This document shows, in pieces, positions 1 through 10,815 of a DNA stretch of 64,000 nucleotides. Under the pieces are notes generated by a model, which had not been told where the DNA came from, did not search any database, and saw only the letters and a program-made list of their open reading frames with translations. A program made the position numbers and the translations under genes. Within the stretch, counting starts at the first letter, position 1. Every line of letters begins with the position of its first letter. The stretch comes from Pomphorhynchus laevis (lineage: Eukaryota > Acanthocephala > Palaeacanthocephala > Echinorhynchida > Pomphorhynchidae): assembly GCA_012934845.2 (NCBI GenBank), contig WNNJ02001296.1, forward strand, positions 1-64,000, written 5' to 3'.

Positions 1-115
1 AAATTAAAAATTTTAATTGATAGATACTTTGTAATATACTTTGCATTAGAATAAGATATTACGTTAAATTATCAAATTATCTCAGATAACTATCTCAACC
101 CAACTTCTTTGCAAT
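1..115 (+). repeat. Partial copy of a dispersed AT-rich repeat
   Basis: The words around 40-60 (ctttgcattagaataag) and the following ttatcaaatt match a sequence seen again near 3120-3180, and in other copies near 43940, 44380 and (reverse strand) 46945-46990. The copy is cut by the window edge. No coding capacity is visible. It is an unclassified interspersed repeat. Confidence 0.45.
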
Positions 116-359
116 GTTGAGGCATATGGATTGAAACTAATTCCTTCTTTTGAGAGAAGAAACAGAAAAATAATGTAGTGATGATCATAATAATGTGATA
201 AATTCTCATTATACGTTTACTGAGTAAACGTATTTAATATAATTATAAAATATATAAATAAAAATAAAGAAAAATAAATAAAGAAATAATAATGCTAAAT
301 CAATAAATCAAAATTTAATAATTAGTTAATAAATAATTATAAACAATTGAATCAGCTCG

Positions 360-1725
360 TCAAATTGCATCTCATACATCTACTGCTTCTAACCATGGCG
401 GTATTGTTGCCATTGCTCGTCACCCAATGTCTTTACGTAAAATCAACGTTAACATCCGTTACACCTCGTTCGAATTACTCATATGCAGATTATCAACTCC
501 TTTCCCTCTGGAACTTGTGATTGTATACCGTCCAGGTTCAGTTGCCCCCTCACGTATTTTCTTTAACGACCTTGCAGATCTTATGTCTCACTGTTCATTG
601 TCTTATACTCCTTCTTTTGTTCTCGGTGACTAACATTCGTCTTGATCGCCCGGCTGACTCTGACTCTATCACTTTAACTAATCTTTTTTCTGATTTTAAC
701 TATAAATTACTTTCAACTGAGTCTACGTATTTTATTACTATAAAAATTACAAATAAAGATGAATAATAATAATTTTATTAAAAAATTTATTAATTAATAA
801 TAAATAATTGTTACAAGCTCAACTCATATTCTCGGCGGTGCTCTCGACATCATTGCTGTTCCTAACTGCTTCATTGACTAAATCTCCTTGTCAATTACTG
901 ATCATGGTTTGTCCGATCATTTCCTTGTCACTTACTCTTACTCCTCATTATCCACCTTCTCCGCCTACACCATTATCCACAACAAGTCGACCCTGGAAAC
1001 TTGATTAATGATTAATAATTAATAATTAATGATTCTGGTTTGTCCTATCATTTTCTTGTCACTCTCTTACTCGTCCTCATTTCCATCCTCCTTCTCCGCC
1101 TCCAACATTAGCTACTCCAAGTCGACCCTGGAAACTTCTCGATATCCCTATTCTCTGTTCAGCCTTACTCAAGTCTTCACTCTGTTCACTTCCACTTAAC
1201 TATCTTTCTCTAGATGATCTATGCATTCTATTTGATTCTGAACTTACGACGATCCTTAATAATCTTCTGCCTATTCGACCCCAAAGTTTGCATCTTTCGC
1301 CATGGTCCCTGGTTCGATTCCATCTGTTGTCTTTCTAAGCGTAAGCGTTAACCCCGTCACTCTGTTCGTGTGTTTAATCGTTTTCTTAAACGTTATCCAA
1401 ACTCATTCACTTCAAATCTCCGTGCTTCCCATCTTTCTCTCGGTTGTTCCCATCTCATTATTATGCGAACTAAACGTACTCTATTTTGGCGAAATCAACT
1501 CGAGTTCTCTTCTAACTCTAAATCTCATTGGAAAATCTTAAACTCATTTCCTTCACCATCATCTACCCTTTTGTAACATAACTACTGATGATTTTTTTCT
1601 TACCATCAATCTAAGCTATCTTATTTACTTTTTAACCTAACCATATGCCCCTTGTATCTTCTCTTCTCTTTAAATACTTCCCTCCCATAACTATTCCACC
1701 TTCTTCCCGTTTCGTCCGATGAATT
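360..1725 (+). pseudogene. CR1/L2-like non-LTR retrotransposon fragment (endonuclease to start of RT)
   Basis: Broken pieces of an apurinic-like endonuclease (EN) domain read on the + strand. The motif VIVYRPGS near 520-545 is followed by FNDLADL and a SFVLGD block (427-633). The later EN block ILGGALDIIAVP lies at about 826-865, and PWFDS near 1302-1320. The same order of motifs is found at 8885-10200 and, on the - strand, at 53480-57090, so this is one family. An AT-rich patch (735-815) and a duplicated ~100-bp block (905-1003 and 1036-1140) interrupt it. There are many stops and frame changes, so it is dead. It ends near the beginning of the RT domain. Confidence 0.7.
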
Positions 1726-1744
1726 ACTATTATGTAATTAATAA

Positions 1745-2608
1745 TTTTCAGAAATTTAATGAAAAAATATTAATATTAAAACACAATTTTATTTAAAATA
1801 AAATTTTTAATATTGATTTATATAAAGCATTAAATTTTTTCTTACTCTAGTTCTATAAACTTGCTGGAACCGACTAATTAGTTTAAAATTAAAATGTCTT
1901 AGTAGCTCCAGCTGTTATCTTCGATAATTAATTAAACAATTTTCTAAAATATTTATAATTTAATAAATAATTATTATAATTTAATTAATTATAATTAAAT
2001 TAATTAATTATTTATTAAATAATTTTAAACAAATTATAACTGAATATAAAAATAATTAAATCAAAAATAATTATATTATAATCAAACCAAAAGAGGAGTT
2101 ATCTAGAAATATAAATAAGATGTTTCAATAGCAGATATTTGTAGTTTAGTATTTTTCAGAAATCCTGAAGTGGAGCAAATAATGATAAATTTATGTAAAG
2201 CGAATGCTAAATATTAAACAATTGAGATCTTAATGTGTTTAATAATTTGAGCACATTGAAATCTTCACGTGCTTATAAATATTGAGTTTACCACTTTCCA
2301 TAAGTATCATTAAATATAAGTATCAAATAAACTAATCTAAGTTTACTACTTTCCATAAGTATCATATAAATATTACCTTTCCATAAGTTGACATAAACTA
2401 ATCGGTCAATTATTATCTACAATTGGTAGATAATATTAGTTAATATTATTAACTAATCGGTCAATATTGTGATTAATTATTGTGATAAATTATTATCATA
2501 AGATATTTTTTTCATACTTTTTGCATTATCAATTATTATCATTTTATCTTTTATTTATGAATCATTAATAAATATCGTATATTTATTATTTTTTTAACTT
2601 TTTTATAG
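1745..2608. other. AT-rich non-coding stretch upstream of the zinc-finger exons
   Basis: I see no coding exon that I can defend. Short internal repeats occur: an actttccataagtatcat word at about 2290-2310 and 2348-2365, aactaatcggtcaat at about 2397 and 2452, and a short palindrome at about 2435-2460. A possible splice acceptor (tatttttcag, ending near 2160) precedes a short open stretch ending in TAA near 2216, but nothing supports it as an exon. The run ends in the T-rich acceptor of the first zinc-finger exon. Confidence 0.5.
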
Positions 2609-2725
2609 ACGATGAAATATCAGGTCAGTTCGGACACAGGACTTTATCAATGTCCACAATGCGAAACTGGATTCGTATGGTCATCAAGCTTACAAAGGCA
2701 TTTAAGAGAAATTCATCATTTAAAG
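2609..2725 (+). CDS. C2H2 zinc-finger protein, exon (finger 1)
   Basis: The exon is bounded by a T-rich acceptor ending tatag (2608) and a donor gtatat (2726). It is 117 nt, with phase 0 at both ends. It encodes one complete classical finger, C-x2-C-x12-H-x4-H, beginning CPQCETGF and closing HLREIHH. Together with the exons at 4443, 6376 and 6536 it gives a run of four fingers, one per exon, in a compatible reading phase. C2H2 fingers usually bind DNA, so a nuclear regulatory protein is the natural inference, but I do not recognise the orthologue. There is an internal ATG (2612), but upstream exons may exist outside the window or in the AT-rich DNA to the left. Intron sizes range from 54 bp to about 1.9 kb. 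Confidence 0.72.
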
Positions 2726-4442
2726 GTATATTATACATATGAATTACATCGGAGCATAAATGTTCGATTCGTTTGATCCATTTGTATTAAATATTAATAT
2801 TTGTCGAACATTACTTGCTTATTATAAAATACCAAATAAAAAATTAGTAAAGTTAATAAAAAAAAGTTAAATTTAATAAAGCTTTGTATCTTCCATAACG
2901 TATGTTGCTTTTGCCTTTGAATAATTTATAAATAATTTCCGGTAATATAACTGAAACTATGTATTATTGATACGACATTAATTTTCTACTTATTTCCAAT
3001 CAGGTTTGATGAATATTTTCTTTCTTTTATAATCTAGAATTATACATCAACAAAATATTATAAAAATATTAAATTTACAATTTATAAATCAACTTTATGG
3101 ATACATAAGTGAAGAAAATTTTATTAGATAATAAACAATATGCTTTGTATTAGAATAAGGTACACCATATTATCAAATTTTAACTAGGGGAAATACGTCA
3201 TTAACACGTATTTGGATCCACTGCTATATTGGGTCGATGAATAGGGGCCAAAACATGATAACATAGCAGTTCCTCTTGATTACATCTAATCCGGATTCCG
3301 GTACGTTATTTATTGGTCAATTCATTAAATTGACTTTTATATTAAATTCTTATTTTAAATTTTATCTTGCTATAAATATAAATTGTATAAAGTCTTATTA
3401 TTTATTATTTATTTTATTTTTGATTTATATATCGTATAAAATACGTAGAATCAGTTATCTGATCTGATTTAAAAATTCCAACAAAAACTTTTCGTTTATT
3501 CATAAACGAACAAAAGTAAATAAAAAATAAATGTATAAAACGAATAAATAGTATCGATTATGAATGTATAAACATGATAAAATTAATACAAATTTATTTA
3601 AATAACAAAAACTTTAAATTCGTTTAAAATTTTAAAATATTGTTAATTTAATTTATTTTTTTAGAAACATTTATTGTAAATCAAATAAACACAAGACTTT
3701 CAAAGTCCCCTAATGGGCAACAGTAATTTATAGTATAAATAATAATTTATAATTTCTGTCAAATATTTTTTAATATTTTATTAACCTATTTATAAAATTA
3801 ATAATTTTATTAATTTAAATTAATTTTATTAATTTTATTTAATTAATAAATTATTTAAATAACAAATTAAATTAATAACAAATTATTTAATTAACAAATT
3901 ATTTAAAATTACCAATAAAATATCTACAAGGTTTTAAGAAATTTTAAACTTTATCTTTTTTGTGTGCAAATTATAAAATAAATAAATAATCAATTAATTA
4001 TTAAATATTAATTAATTACTTTATAAGTAATTAATTATTAATTAATTAATTCTTTTAACAATTTAAAAGAATAGTGATTAAATTATAATTTGCTTTGTGA
4101 AAATTAAATACTTTAATACTTAGTTCTTAGGCCTGAGATTAATGTATGATATGTATAATTTTATAAAACTTTGATGAAACGTGTTTTAGAAATTAAAAAA
4201 ATATCTTATATATTAAAGATTATACTATCTTTTATCTAATAATAAATAATATAATTATATATTAAATATATTATAATATATAATATATAATTATATATTA
4301 TATATTATATAACAGTTTTCAGCTAGACATTTCAAATAGTTAAATAAACTCGAGCTTGACATATAACAAATCATATAACTTAATTTATACATATATTTTC
4401 AGTTAAATTACCAAATAAAATTTATTTTTTATATATTTATAG
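2726..4442 (+). other. Intron of the zinc-finger gene, AT-rich with a dispersed repeat
   Basis: The intron starts at gtatat and ends at ttatag. It holds a dispersed repeat (about 3090-3290) and a low-complexity TA-rich tract (about 4245-4312). No exon-like open stretch with good splice borders was seen inside it. Confidence 0.55.
3090..3290 (+). repeat. Dispersed repeat with paired CTGCTAT/ATAGCAG words
   Basis: This segment matches sequences near 8797-8885 (+), 43925-44170, 44375-44460 and 46862-47033 (reverse orientation). It includes a short inverted pair ACTGCTAT (about 3221) and ATAGCAGT (about 3264), separated by a block with ataggggcc and aaaacatgataa. No coding content is visible. 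It could be a non-autonomous DNA element or MITE, but the ends were not resolved. Confidence 0.5.
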
Positions 4443-4519
4443 AATACGGCTCTATGTAACTACTGTGGAAAGTTATTCAAAAGGAGAACCTCCCTTGCCG
4501 CACATATGAGATATCATCG
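4443..4519 (+). CDS. C2H2 zinc-finger protein, exon (finger 2)
   Basis: The exon follows tatttatag and ends before the strong donor gtaagt (4520). It is 77 nt, entering in phase 0 and leaving with two bases of a codon. It encodes C-x2-C-x12-H-x3-H (CNYCGKLF ... HMRYH). The exit phase is completed exactly by the first base of the exon at 6376, which supports the join. Residues between cysteines and histidines (F, L) are at the usual finger positions. Confidence 0.75.
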
Positions 4520-6375
4520 GTAAGTTTAAATAATATATCGCTAGTATATTATATAGTTTTTACATTTTAGCGAAGCAATAAATGTCTGTAATATAATAAT
4601 ATTATATTATATTGTGTATGATATTATTATATTATTGGCGCATAAGGAATTATCCTTGTAAATGATTATACAAAAAAGCATTATATAGTCATTAAATTAT
4701 CATAAACTCGTCAGTTGACAGCGGAGGTCATGCTTTCTTCGCTATTGATATTACTATCTTATTCGAACTATATTAAGTTATGGCAATCCGACTATTATAG
4801 ATATGGGTTCAACCCATTATAAACGCTTCCTATCTCTATTCAATCAGCAGCTCAACTCATATACAGGGTAAATCTACTAAAATTGGACTTTTATATTCGA
4901 CGCATTTTTGTTCAGTTTGTATCTAATATGCCTTTTATTCAGAAACTTGGTGGTATATTGAATACGTCCTAGCTGAGGAGTATTACGCGGAATATGACGA
5001 AGTTTAGATGCCTACCTGCACGCACGGAACATTTAAAACAAAGTTTTTTCTATATCAAGTTATTAACTAATTGAACTATGTATAATCTACTAATTTGGTT
5101 TCTGTTATGTAAATTGAAAATATATTTGAAGCTTTCAACTTGTAAAGTTAGTTTCCTGTAGCTTTTAGCAATAGGAGCACTGAATCTCCGTATATTTAAT
5201 TATTTATCAATTAATGATAAATAATAACAAAATAATTAAATAAATAATTATAAATTATTTAATAATTTTATGTAAGATTTCATATAGAAGAAAATCGATG
5301 CAATATTAATTACTATTGAAGGTTAATTTGACAATATAAATAAATTTGTTATTAATAAATTATTAACAAAATATATTATAATTAACTAATCTTATTAATT
5401 AATTTCTTTTAATAAAATAATTCTTTGATGATAATTTCCAATGTTATTTTATTTTTTACTTTCTAACATTGAAACTTTTCTACATTTTTTATTAATTAAA
5501 CAATTTTAATACAACTTTATTATTATATAAAATATACTTTTTTATATTACTTAATAAAATAAAATTTTCCATGATTCCGGAATTACTTATAACTTAAAAT
5601 ATATACTGATTTTCTATCAAACCTTAGGAAGTACTATAAGATATTTCTTTGTAACTTATAGTTGCATTTTTTGCTTATAAGGATATCATTAATTTTTAAC
5701 ATCTTCCATAATATTTTTTCATATTTTATTTAACGGACCTAACGTGATTTAGTTATGTAGAAAGTCAGCTCTTGGAATACCGCAAATCTTTTCAAAATAC
5801 TGAAAAAAATACATTGCAATTTTCGTATCGACAACAAATTCGGATTTTAAGTCTATGGAAACGTCCAAAAGTAAAATAATGCTAGCCTTTTATCTTTATT
5901 TTTAAACACAAATTTTGATTTTGAAAACCGCAATATACATATATATAATTATACATATTGCTGGAACTATTATGGACTCAAGGAAACAATTTCACTTTTA
6001 AACGGTTTCACTATTGTGATGTAGAGGAAGTTAATCGATCTGTACAGAGTCATGTACATTTAATGATCGTTTTGACTGATCGATGTTAATTAAGCCGTTA
6101 TGTGTTGATACTATTATTTTATCAATGATCGACCATTTACTTGGTTCGAAGGGTAGAACTGAATATGGCGTTTATTCGTCATTCAAAGATTGTTTCTTTG
6201 AGTCCATAATCATACCCATCCACCATAATCAAATGAAATTTCAATGTATATATAATTATATATGTTTTGTATTGTTTTATAAGGTTAGAAATAACTAAGG
6301 TTAATTACAAGTTAATTTTTTTAAATTAAAATTTCATCACTTTAATGAGCATTGTTGTTCTGTGTAATTCTGTAG
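4520..6375 (+). other. Intron of the zinc-finger gene
   Basis: About 1.9 kb of AT-rich sequence from gtaagt to tgtag. The part at about 4700-5050 is less AT-rich, but I find no recognisable protein in it. A short open frame at 6083-6298 shows no recognisable domain and is probably chance. Confidence 0.5.
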
Positions 6376-6481
6376 GCCTCTTCAGTGTCCAATGATGCAG
6401 TGTGTTAAAGAATTTAAACGAATTGCAAATCTACAGGTTCATTTACGTAAACAACATGGAAGTGTAACGAAATGTGTTCTG
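6376..6481 (+). CDS. C2H2 zinc-finger protein, exon (finger 3)
   Basis: The exon has acceptor tgtag (6375) and donor gtatgt (6482). Its 106 nt complete the split codon left by the previous exon and finish in phase 0. It encodes an atypical finger with four residues between the cysteines (CPMMQC), then x12-H-x4-H (HLRKQH). C-x4-C spacing is a common natural variant. The following intron (6482-6535) is only 54 bp. Confidence 0.72.
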
Positions 6482-6535
6482 GTATGTAATGCTTACCGTC
6501 GATTTTTTTAAATATATTTCTATCCAATACGATAG

Positions 6536-6618
6536 TGTAAGCAATGTGACACTGCTTTTATTAGTGTCAGTTTGTTAAATGAGCACTTGGAGAAAGCACA
6601 TGATAACGGCACAGAAAG
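6536..6618 (+). CDS. C2H2 zinc-finger protein, exon (finger 4)
   Basis: The exon follows a 54-bp intron ending gatag and stops before gtataa (6619). Its 83 nt encode CKQCDTAF, then x-rich spacing to HLEKAH: C-x2-C-x12-H-x4-H. It leaves two bases of a codon, so a downstream exon must begin by supplying one base. The best candidate is at 8246, across an intron that contains an RTE fragment on the opposite strand. Confidence 0.7.
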
Positions 6619-6787
6619 GTATAAACATGACTTCATCGCTTGTACTATTGATTTATATTATTGGCTTTTTAGATAGCTTTTTCAAATAGTTAAATACATT
6701 CAAAGCGGGACGTATAATATAAATTTATCTGTTATACGTCCTTTCTCGAATGTCTTTAATTATATTATAATTTTATTATAATATAGT

Positions 6788-7262
6788 GTTTTTAGTGCTT
6801 TTTAATGAAAAACACTTCTTTCTTCTTCCCCAGCTTATCAACATTGTATGCATATAAGAGGATCCATGGAACATCGTTGTTCAGTTTAGAAATAATTGTA
6901 TCGATACATAAGATGAATAGCGGTGGTGACAGGGTTCTTCCCTGATGTACGCCAACCATGATTGGATATGGTTTGGAATCACCGGTAGCACAGCATACTA
7001 TGCTGTTCGTGTCCGAGTACATGAGTTTAATCCAATCAACGTACTCCTCTAGAACACCGTATTGTCGCAGGGATCACCAGATAAGAGAATGTGGCACCCG
7101 ATCCAAATCAACGAAGGCCATATGTAAACTCTGCTGATTTTCTGGATGTTATTCCATCAATATCCGCGCTGCTTGTATGGTATCTGTTGTTGGTATTCAT
7201 TCTTAACAAAACCACACTGGTTAACGGCGATTTTAGTCAGAGCCCTTAGTCATGCTCAAAGA
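6788..7262 (-). pseudogene. RTE-type retrotransposon RT fragment
   Basis: On the - strand the translation contains MVGVHQGRTLSP, then LFILCIDTI and PWILLYAY (6792-7022). This matches the RTE/BovB-type RT pattern in which a VGVHQGSALSP-like block precedes a DD active site. Upstream on the same strand (7023-7150) broken frames read AFVDLDRVPHS and EEYVDWIKLMY, which also fit RTE. The expected DD reads YN, so the catalytic centre is lost. The fragment sits inside the presumed last intron of the zinc-finger gene, in antisense. Confidence 0.75.
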
Positions 7263-7319
7263 GTTTACAAAATACATATTTTGTAAACTCTTATACATGT
7301 TTACAAAATACATATTTTG
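7258..7319. repeat. Short palindromes and partial duplication
   Basis: gagtttacaaaata and its reverse complement face each other across 2 nt (about 7260-7289), and a partial second copy (tttacaaaatacatatttt) follows at about 7299-7319. Close by, ccttcgtcgt/acgacgaag and gagccct/agggctc pairs (about 7369-7426) add more hairpin potential. Confidence 0.6.
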
Positions 7320-7455
7320 CATTATCTTTTGCATTATTTTGTTCCCAAGTAAAAAACAGTCTTGATATAAAACGACGAAGAGTAGTTTTCAACCTTCGTC
7401 GTCTCGAGCCCTAACCGTGTCAGGGCTCGACACAGTTAAATAAGATATCATAGTG

Positions 7456-7662
7456 TCAGAACCACGAAAGAAATTCAACAGTGAAATTGTCGCAAATGAC
7501 AAAGTCACCATTTCGAACTTGTTGGTTCTCATCAGTAGCCTGTACTCCCCACAACTGGATTGAAGTTGGGAGAAAGGCTATATGGTGATTTGAGACAAAG
7601 AAATTCCCTTGTTCCCTTGCAAAGACTGGGGTTTGCGACTGCACGTATTCACCCGCCTGCAC
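7456..7662 (-). other. Unrecognised open stretch, 68 codons
   Basis: A - strand open frame that is richer in G+C than its surroundings. The translation (QAGEYVQSQTPVFAREQGN at its start) matches no family I know. It lies beside the RTE fragment and small hairpins, so it is more likely part of a degraded mobile element than a host exon. No splice sites or partner exons were identified. Confidence 0.2.
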
Positions 7663-8245
7663 TTCGATGCTGCACTACGATGCAGCATTGTATACATTTT
7701 GAGAATAAAAAGTTTTAATGATTGCCCCTGATGATTGGCGAGTTTTGTTAGTTTCATCGATTTGTTATTTTCTATTTTACTTAGTTGAATTTATTTCCGT
7801 AGCACACAAATAATTATTTCTTTATATTTCCGATATTTATCTAAATAAGTATTGTCATTTAACAAATACTTTAAAATTGAATTAAAATATAAAATCTCGT
7901 AAAAAATCGAATTTTATCTGCGGCATTCGAATAGTCTAATAAGAATTTCACAATTTGCAATATTAAAATAAAGTATAATTTGGTCTTAATTTATTATTAA
8001 GAAGGATAAAGACCAATATTCGAGAGAAACGAATTGAAAACAGCAAAGAAAGTACGCGGTTTAGGATCGGTTTTTCTTAATGTCAATTCATCAATGTAAC
8101 CTATTTGGGTGGAAAAACTTAAAATCTAAGGTGTGACGGTATGATACTGCACGCCATTGTAATGGTTCGACCTCCGGTATGCTTTGTTTTTCATTTTTCT
8201 CTATGCTAAAGTTTTACAAAAGTAACATGTTCCTTTCAATTTTAG

Positions 8246-8351
8246 TAATTCAACAACGACAGCACATGAATCCACTGAATACTTATATCGACAATCGATT
8301 TACGGATCTCGACAAGGATGTCACTGTAAATTCATAATTTCCGGAGTCTGA
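8246..8351 (+). CDS. Probable terminal exon of the zinc-finger gene
   Basis: A good acceptor (pyrimidine-rich cctttcaattttag, ending 8245) opens a frame that supplies the one base needed to complete the codon left at 6618. It then runs 34 codons to TGA at 8349-8351. The translation (NSTTTAHESTEYLYRQS, then GCHCKF) has no finger. A possible donor at 8325 would give an alternative, longer transcript. The phase match and acceptor quality support the call. No homology is available, so this is inference. Confidence 0.42.
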
Positions 8352-8469
8352 CATTTTTCTGCTGATTTTGATTGTGAAAAAATTCAAACAAAAATTTTGA
8401 AAAATTGATTTTGCATTAATTTACTTTTTCCAAATTTCTGAACGAATCCTCGAATCAAATTTACAAAAT

Positions 8470-8750
8470 TAACAAACTTGTAAAATTATGTTATCGAGTT
8501 CAGAATTATGTTATCGAGTTCATTCTTTTACGGACTTATCAAGTTCGTAAAAGTACACGAACTTTACAAGTTCGCTAAAGTTTACGAACTTGTAAAGTTC
8601 ATTAAAGGTTTGTTAAAGTAAATGAACTTTACTTTAAAGTAAACGAGCTTGTAAAGTTCGTTGAAGTTAACGAACTTGTAAAGATCATTTAAGTTAAAGA
8701 ACTTTATAAGTTTGTTAATGTTTACGAACTTGTAAAATTCGCTTTTTATA
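8470..8750. repeat. 27-bp tandem array of near-palindromic units
   Basis: Units of about 27 bp begin with gaactt, as in gaacttgtaaagttcgtt, and recur from about 8559 to 8745, with degenerate units before. Each unit is close to a perfect palindrome around gt. The length is a multiple of three, so the - strand stays open over 75 codons (8582-8809) and reads a 9-residue repeat rich in N, Y, K, F and L. That frame is best explained by the repeat, not by a gene. Confidence 0.8.
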
Positions 8751-8796
8751 CAATGATTAATCCAAAGGAACAACTTGTTGAAATAAAAGTGTTTGT

Positions 8797-8885
8797 TATT
8801 ACAACCCACTGCTACATTAGGTTGAGGAATATAAACCGAAAACTAATAACATAGCGGTTCCTTCCGATAATATTTAGTCCTTATT
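8797..8885 (+). repeat. Dispersed repeat, partial copy
   Basis: Ccactgctacattaggttg followed by aataacatagcggttcc matches the 3221-3275 segment. Where the first arm changes, the second arm has tagcggtt instead of tagcagtt, so pairing is kept through a wobble. It abuts the CR1/L2-like copy that follows. Confidence 0.5.
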
Positions 8886-10200
8886 CTGATACATCCGTCT
8901 TATCTCTCCTTCCGAAACATCGACAGAAATTTTCAAGTTGTCCACACGCGCCCCAAAATTCGATAGCACTCCACCTCCTATATGGGACTTTTCCGCGAGC
9001 CACTATCACCAAAACACACGGCGTCTGCCACAGCCTCCTTATCACTAGATCTATAATCCATAAATCCGATCTGATTATTAACCTATTCACCAAGAAATTC
9101 ATCGATCTCTTCTGCTTCACCGAATCCTGGCACTCCGAATCCGACGACCTTTCCATTCGACGTCTGATCCCTGTCAGTTGCGTAATAGTCGAATCTGCTC
9201 GACCCCCTCAGCGTATCCCATTCTAAATACTCTAATCGCTGCGGTATTGTCGCATTCGCCCGTCACCCCGCGTCTATTCGCAAAATCACTCCCTCTTTCA
9301 GTCATTGCTATTTTGAATTGCTCACTTGTCGTTCTTCTAGCCCGATTACTATAGATCTCGCCGTTGTATACCGTCCTGGTTTATCAGCACCTACATCCTT
9401 GATTTTTACCGAGCTCGCTGACCTCTTTATCATTGTTCTTTGTCCTCAATCCCTTTACTCGTTCTAGGCGACTTCAACATCCACCTAGACCGCCTCTCTT
9501 CCAACGATTCCATCCAGTTCATCAACATTCTATCCAACTACAATTAAAAACGCATCCCCACTTCCCCCACACATATCCTAGGCGGGGCACTAGACATAAT
9601 CGCTGACCCCGATCGTTTTGCTGCCTACACCTCCCTGTCCATCTCCGATCCTGGTATATCCAATCACTTTATCGTCACCCTTGATATCACTTACAACCAC
9701 ACCCCGCCTCACACACCTACCATCCCACGTAGCCCTAAGAGAAATCTTGATCTCCCTCATCTACGCTCTGCCTTACTCAAATCGTCGTTATCCTCTCCCA
9801 CAATAACATCTTCATCTCATCACGATCGCGCATTTCATTTCGAGTATGAACCCCCATCCACTCTCGATCTTATCTTGCCCTTTAAGACTACCCCTCACCG
9901 TCGCTTGCACCGTGCGCCATGGTTTGACATACAGTGCCTACTCTCAAAGCTTCGACTCTTTAATGCTTTTCGAGTCTATCACCGCTCTCTTAGACGTGAT
10001 ATCTGCTCGCTCCATCCATCTCTCCGTCATTCCTATCTTGCTCTTCGCCGGTCTCATCTCCATATACTATGTATCAAAATGCTACTCCTGGCAGCATAAA
10101 ATCATCACTTCATCGAACTCTAAGTCTCTCTGGCATACTTTGAAATCAATCTTTTCTAGCTCCTCTTCGTCTATTATTATTTTATCGCATGATTTACTCA
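8886..10200 (+). pseudogene. CR1/L2-like non-LTR retrotransposon copy (endonuclease part)
   Basis: The + strand encodes, in broken frames, the EN start (a KSDLIINLFTKKFIDLFCF block near 9060-9120, then TESWHS), LAVVYRPG near 9355, LADL near 9420, and the later blocks ILVYPI, PSHVALRE and PWFDIQCLLSK (9618-9930). The same blocks occur at 360-1725 and, reversed, at 54.7-56.2 kb. Several stops and frameshifts make it inactive. It ends at a 13-bp perfect inverted repeat (10180-10210), where the following element part continues on the opposite strand. Confidence 0.78.
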
Positions 10201-10815
10201 TGCGATAAAATTTCTGTGCAGTGATTAGAGCGGAAAGCAGATTAGAAAGGAGGTTACAGATTGGATAAAGAGAGATAAACGTTGATCTGTATTAAGATAA
10301 GGCGCTCTAAGAGCTTGGAAAGAGTAGGAAGAAGTGAAATGGGACGATAGCTCGAAGGAAATGAGGGGTCGAGCGATTGTTTCTTAAGGAGGGGACGAAC
10401 GATGGCGGATTTCCAATGTATAGGAAAGATACAACTGCGGATGGATGGCTTAAAGAAGGTGGTGAGGAAAAGGGATATCGATGAGCATATGGATTTAAGT
10501 AATGGGGTAGGCAGGGGATCGTCAGCTGAGGTTTTGTTAGGCAAGGACATGAAGACTGATGATACTTCGGAACGTGAGACAGGGAGAATATGAAAGAGTT
10601 CCGGGGGGATGAGGTGAGGCGAGTAACAGTGAGATGGAATGGAGACAGGGTTGTGTGAGAGCAACGTGGATACTTTGGTTTGACGAAATGACAAATAATC
10701 ATGGGGATTGATGTTGCAAGACGAATAGGAGCGAGGAAGGATTGAGTTAAAAGTATGCCAGAGACTTAGAGTTTAATGAAGTGTGTAGTAACGATGAGAT
10801 TTTAAGTTTGCCGAG
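10201..10815 (-). pseudogene. CR1/L2-like copy, inverted RT N-terminal part
   Basis: The - strand reads the early RT domain: ELFHILPVSRSEV, then FPIHWKSAIVRPLLKK, SYRPISLLPTLSKLLERLI (10254-10694). This is the stretch that should directly follow the endonuclease part to its left, but it is in opposite orientation. About 85 bp at 10105-10190 is also present inverted at about 10705-10795, so the two pieces overlap in element coordinates. The arrangement is a local inversion or fold-back rearrangement of one copy. Confidence 0.75.

Noticed and set aside
1309..1321. tRNA B-box-like word ggttcgattcc
   Set aside because: It lies in the CR1/L2-like PWFD coding motif and no cloverleaf or A-box is present upstream.
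7369..7430. Rho-independent-type terminator or riboswitch from the nested hairpins
   Set aside because: Eukaryotic context; the hairpins (cgtcgt and gagccct pairs) are more simply mobile-element or fold-back remnants.
8582..8809. 75-codon - strand frame as a gene
   Set aside because: The frame exists because the tandem unit is 27 bp; the protein is only the repeat translated.
8881..9156. 91-codon - strand frame
   Set aside because: It is the antisense of the CR1/L2-like endonuclease that reads on the + strand.
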